This document shows, piece by piece, positions 5,914 through 7,664 of a stretch of 7,664 bases of DNA. Each line of letters begins with the position of its first letter. Positions within the stretch are counted from its first letter, which is position 1. Origin of the DNA: CAYGVT01 sp964353355. GTDB lineage: Archaea > Thermoplasmatota > DTKX01 > GCA-020343715. Location: assembly GCA_964353355.1 (NCBI GenBank), contig CAYGVT010000164.1, forward strand, positions 1-7,664, in the 5' to 3' direction. The notes beneath the pieces were generated by a model. That model had not been told where the DNA came from, ran no database searches, and saw only the letters and a program-made list of their open reading frames with translations. Both the position numbers and the translations under genes were made by a program.

Positions 5914-7364
5914 CCACCCTCACCCCCGAGCCAGCGGTCCAGGCCGATCCCCTTCCCTGGATGGGCAGGTCCGCCCTCCCCGCCATCCCCATCGCCCCTC
6001 TCCGATGGTCGCTCCCCAGCCCCTTCGCCTGCCGCGGCCGTGGCGGAGAGCCTCCCCTCGACGTCGAGGACCGAGAGCGCCTCCCGCACGATCCTGTCCG
6101 CATGGTCGTCGCGACGTGCGTCCCCGCGCTCCTGCCTGAGGACCTCGAGCAATCCCAGCGCGACGCCCTTGCCCGCCTCCCCGCGCAGCCAGTGCAGCGG
6201 GCTCCCGTGGGATTCGATGTGCGCCGCCAGCACCGCGCCCGAGAGGAGCCTGGGGTCAGCCTCAGTAGCCCCTCCGGCAGCCTCGGCCGCAGTCGCGGCC
6301 GCGCCCCTCCCCTCGACGGTCGCCTCGGCCTCCCTGAGGCCCGACCGGTTGAGGGCAAACGCCCGCGCGCCCTGCGCGAGCAGCGCCTGGCCCACCGATG
6401 CCAGGTCCAGGTCGGTGGGGCGGCCCGACGAGAGCGTGCCTCGCACGCGCAGGAGCACCACGCGCCCCTCGGGCGCGACGGAGCCGACGGCTCCCTGTAC
6501 ATGTTCGCGCGCGCGCTGCGCGTCCATGCCTTCGACGTCGACGTCGAGCCTCACGATGGGCGCGACATCGATGGGGACGTGGCGCGCCTCGCACCTGCCC
6601 GCGCCGTCGCAGTCGACCAGGAGCATGCCCTTGGGCCCCGTGTCGAACAGGTCCGAGAACGTCGCGCCGAAGGTCGGCCCCGGGTAGGCCGCAAGGGCGC
6701 CGCCCTGGATGCGCTTGAGCCTGTGCGCGTGGATGTGCCCGAGGGCGTAGTAGTGGAACCCCCTCGGGAGCCTGGAGGGCGGGAGGGACTCGAGCATGCC
6801 CAGCTCGGGTGGCAGCATGCCCTCCACGGCGCCGTGGAAGCCGAAGACGGCGAGCGGGGCGTGCGCGACCCTCCTCGTCAGGGCATCGTGGTCCATGGCC
6901 TCGAGCACCTTGGTCTCGAGCCCGAGCTTCCTTCCCCCGACCGCGGCGAGGACGGCCCCGGTCGCGGGGTCGGTCACGGGCTCGGGCTGCACGCCTCCCC
7001 CGCCCGTCACGTCGTCCTCGTCCCCCTCGCGCCCCTGCACGCCCACGTTGACGTAGAGCCCGGCCGAGGCGAGGACGTCGACCACGCCGCGCTCGGTCGG
7101 CGAGCGGTCGTGGGAGCCGTAGAAGGCGTAGATTGCCACGCCCGCGTCGCGCAGCTCCCTGAGCCCCGCGGCCGCGCGCTCGACCACGGCCATCTCCGGG
7201 AGGTTGGAGTCGAACAGGTCGCCCGCGATGACCAGGAACGCCGCGCCCTCGCGCCTCGCCACCTCGAGGCCCCTGAGGAAGGCCTGGAGGTTCAGCTCGC
7301 GCAGCACCGGGTCGCGGAACGCGCCCAGGTGCACGTCGCCGATGTGGGCGAACCTGACGGGCAT
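5910..7364 (-). CDS. mre11: Mre11-like DNA repair exonuclease/endonuclease
   Basis: This is the nuclease subunit of the Mre11-Rad50 complex, a manganese-dependent calcineurin-like phosphoesterase that processes DNA break ends. The 484-residue product carries the phosphoesterase motifs in order: GDVHLG (Asp10, His12), GDLFDSN (Asp49), GSHD (Ser84, His85), FHG (His177) and GHIH (His210, His212). The third motif is usually GNHD, whose Asn binds metal; here it is Ser. A Gly/Asp/Glu-rich insertion lies at about 109-135. The C-terminal half (about 260-440) corresponds to the capping domain and Rad50-binding region, followed by a low-complexity Gly/Glu/Ala tail (about 442-470) and a short GIGLDRWLG end. 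I chose the ATG at 7364 because MPVRFAHIGDVHLG matches the family N-terminus. It is the first gene of an operon with rad50 and has its own TATA box. No herA or nurA is seen in the window. Confidence 0.94.
   Translation of the reverse strand: MPVRFAHIGDVHLGAFRDPVLRELNLQAFLRGLEVARREGAAFLVIAGDLFDSNLPEMAVVERAAAGLRELRDAGVAIYAFYGSHDRSPTERGVVDVLASAGLYVNVGVQGREGDEDDVTGGGGVQPEPVTDPATGAVLAAVGGRKLGLETKVLEAMDHDALTRRVAHAPLAVFGFHGAVEGMLPPELGMLESLPPSRLPRGFHYYALGHIHAHRLKRIQGGALAAYPGPTFGATFSDLFDTGPKGMLLVDCDGAGRCEARHVPIDVAPIVRLDVDVEGMDAQRAREHVQGAVGSVAPEGRVVLLRVRGTLSSGRPTDLDLASVGQALLAQGARAFALNRSGLREAEATVEGRGAAATAAEAAGGATEADPRLLSGAVLAAHIESHGSPLHWLRGEAGKGVALGLLEVLRQERGDARRDDHADRIVREALSVLDVEGRLSATAAAGEGAGERPSERGDGDGGEGGPAHPGKGIGLDRWLGGEGG
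5920..5924 (-). promoter_or_regulatory. Ribosome binding site of rad50, inside the end of mre11
   Basis: The minus strand reads GGTGA six bases before the rad50 ATG, within a longer GGGGGTGAGGGTGG tract. GGTGA matches the archaeal 16S anti-Shine-Dalgarno sequence. Because it lies inside the last mre11 codons, and the stop and start share ATGA, it supports the ATG at 5913 and coupled translation. Confidence 0.65.
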
Positions 7365-7398
7365 GGAATGGACCCCGGGGTGGGGAGGATGCCCTTGT

Positions 7399-7408
7399 CG
7401 ATATAAGG
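7399..7408 (-). promoter_or_regulatory. TATA-like box of the mre11-rad50 operon
   Basis: On the minus strand this reads CCTTATATCG, 35-44 bases before the mre11 ATG. That predicts a transcription start near 7378 and a leader of about 14 bases. The box lies within an imperfect inverted repeat, CCCTT at 7392-7396 and AAGGG at 7405-7409, which could be a repressor site, though it is short enough to be chance. Confidence 0.6.
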
Positions 7409-7430
7409 GGCTTGGGGCGGGGGGTGGGGG
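7407..7430 (+). other. G-run tract with G-quadruplex potential
   Basis: Four G-runs of at least four bases are separated by loops of 3, 1 and 1 bases (CTT, C, T). This satisfies the usual G-quadruplex pattern with short loops. It sits directly upstream of the mre11 TATA box; the complementary C-rich strand occupies the position of the B recognition element. It also forms the 5' flank of the intron-like sequence. Confidence 0.6.
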
Positions 7431-7436
7431 AAAGTG

Positions 7437-7664
7437 GTGCGCCATGGTAGCGACGGACACTGGCGGGTGCAAGTCCCGCCCGGGCACGAACCTGTTGACC
7501 CGATAGCGAGGGGAGCTATTATTAGGAGCAATCCTATATGGTAGGAGCCTCCCGACAAAGGGATATTGAGTATCTTGACGCAAATCCGCAGGCCGTAACA
7601 CGCGTGAAGCCAGATGTAGCGCCGTCACCCACACCTTCCCGCCCTGGGGAGGGAACTGGGAGCG
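7437..7664 (+). mobile_element. Probable group II intron, 5' part (domain I), continues past the window
   Basis: This 228-base non-coding stretch has lower GC than the neighbouring genes and no convincing reading frame. It starts with GTGCGCC, matching the GUGYG consensus of group II intron 5' ends. Several stems follow: a 6-bp stem with a 7-base loop (7462-7467 with 7475-7480); a nested arm closed by GGGAG/CTCCC (7511-7515 with 7549-7553) and capped by a GCAA tetraloop of the GNRA class (stem 7523-7527 with 7532-7536); and a 7-bp stem (7634-7640 with 7646-7652). The phrase GGGTGCAAGTCCC and the later CGTAACACGCGTGAAGCC resemble domain I of bacterial and archaeal group II introns. Domains II-VI and any reverse transcriptase gene would lie beyond the right edge. 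Another structured RNA is possible. Confidence 0.55.

Noticed and set aside
4654..6687. A 677-codon plus-strand frame crossing rad50 and mre11
   Set aside because: It runs antisense through two well-supported genes and reads as Leu/Arg/Ala-rich low complexity; a by-product of high GC and the Rad50 coiled-coil codons.
7461..7481. tRNA T-arm-like hairpin (GGCGGG-TGCAAGT-CCCGCC)
   Set aside because: The loop has TGCAAGT rather than the T-arm TTCAAAT pattern, and no matching acceptor, D or anticodon arms can be laid around it; it fits better as a stem of the intron-like RNA.
7365..7634. N-terminal extension of Mre11 by 90 codons upstream of 7364
   Set aside because: The extension reads through the promoter, G-run tract and structured RNA, has no similarity to the family, and the MPVRFAHIGDVHLG start is the normal one.

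Overview
The window is about 70% GC and reads as archaeal chromosome. It has AT-rich TATA-type boxes about 35-45 bases ahead of starts, very short leaders, a Mre11-Rad50 pair and an archaeal-style M42 aminopeptidase. The gene types and sequence flavour suggest a GC-rich euryarchaeon, possibly of the Thermoplasmatota; that placement is inference.

Layout from left to right. Bases 2-139 encode the last 45 residues of an IS630-family transposase on the plus strand. Its stop shares a CTAG with the stop of pyrG (CTP synthase, minus, 136-1755). Next come an M42 metallo-aminopeptidase (minus, 1836-2885), a divergent unrecognised 156-residue gene (plus, 3006-3476), and a rad50-mre11 operon read on the minus strand. 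In that operon mre11 (5910-7364) comes first and overlaps rad50 (3520-5913) by four bases. Upstream of mre11 lie a TATA box, a G-run tract, and from about 7437 a structured lower-GC stretch that looks like the 5' part of a group II intron running off the window.

How they work together: Mre11 and Rad50 form the double-strand-break end-processing complex, and the ATGA overlap implies coupled, matched expression. pyrG and the aminopeptidase are ordinary housekeeping genes (pyrimidine nucleotide synthesis and peptide turnover), with an intergenic promoter separating pyrG from the aminopeptidase. The small gene has no recognised function.

The core genes look intact. The most unusual parts are the two window ends, where mobile elements abut housekeeping genes: a transposon end at the pyrG stop codon and a probable retroelement upstream of mre11. 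I do not see a clearly new multi-gene system; the best candidates for novelty are the orphan small protein and the intron-like RNA.
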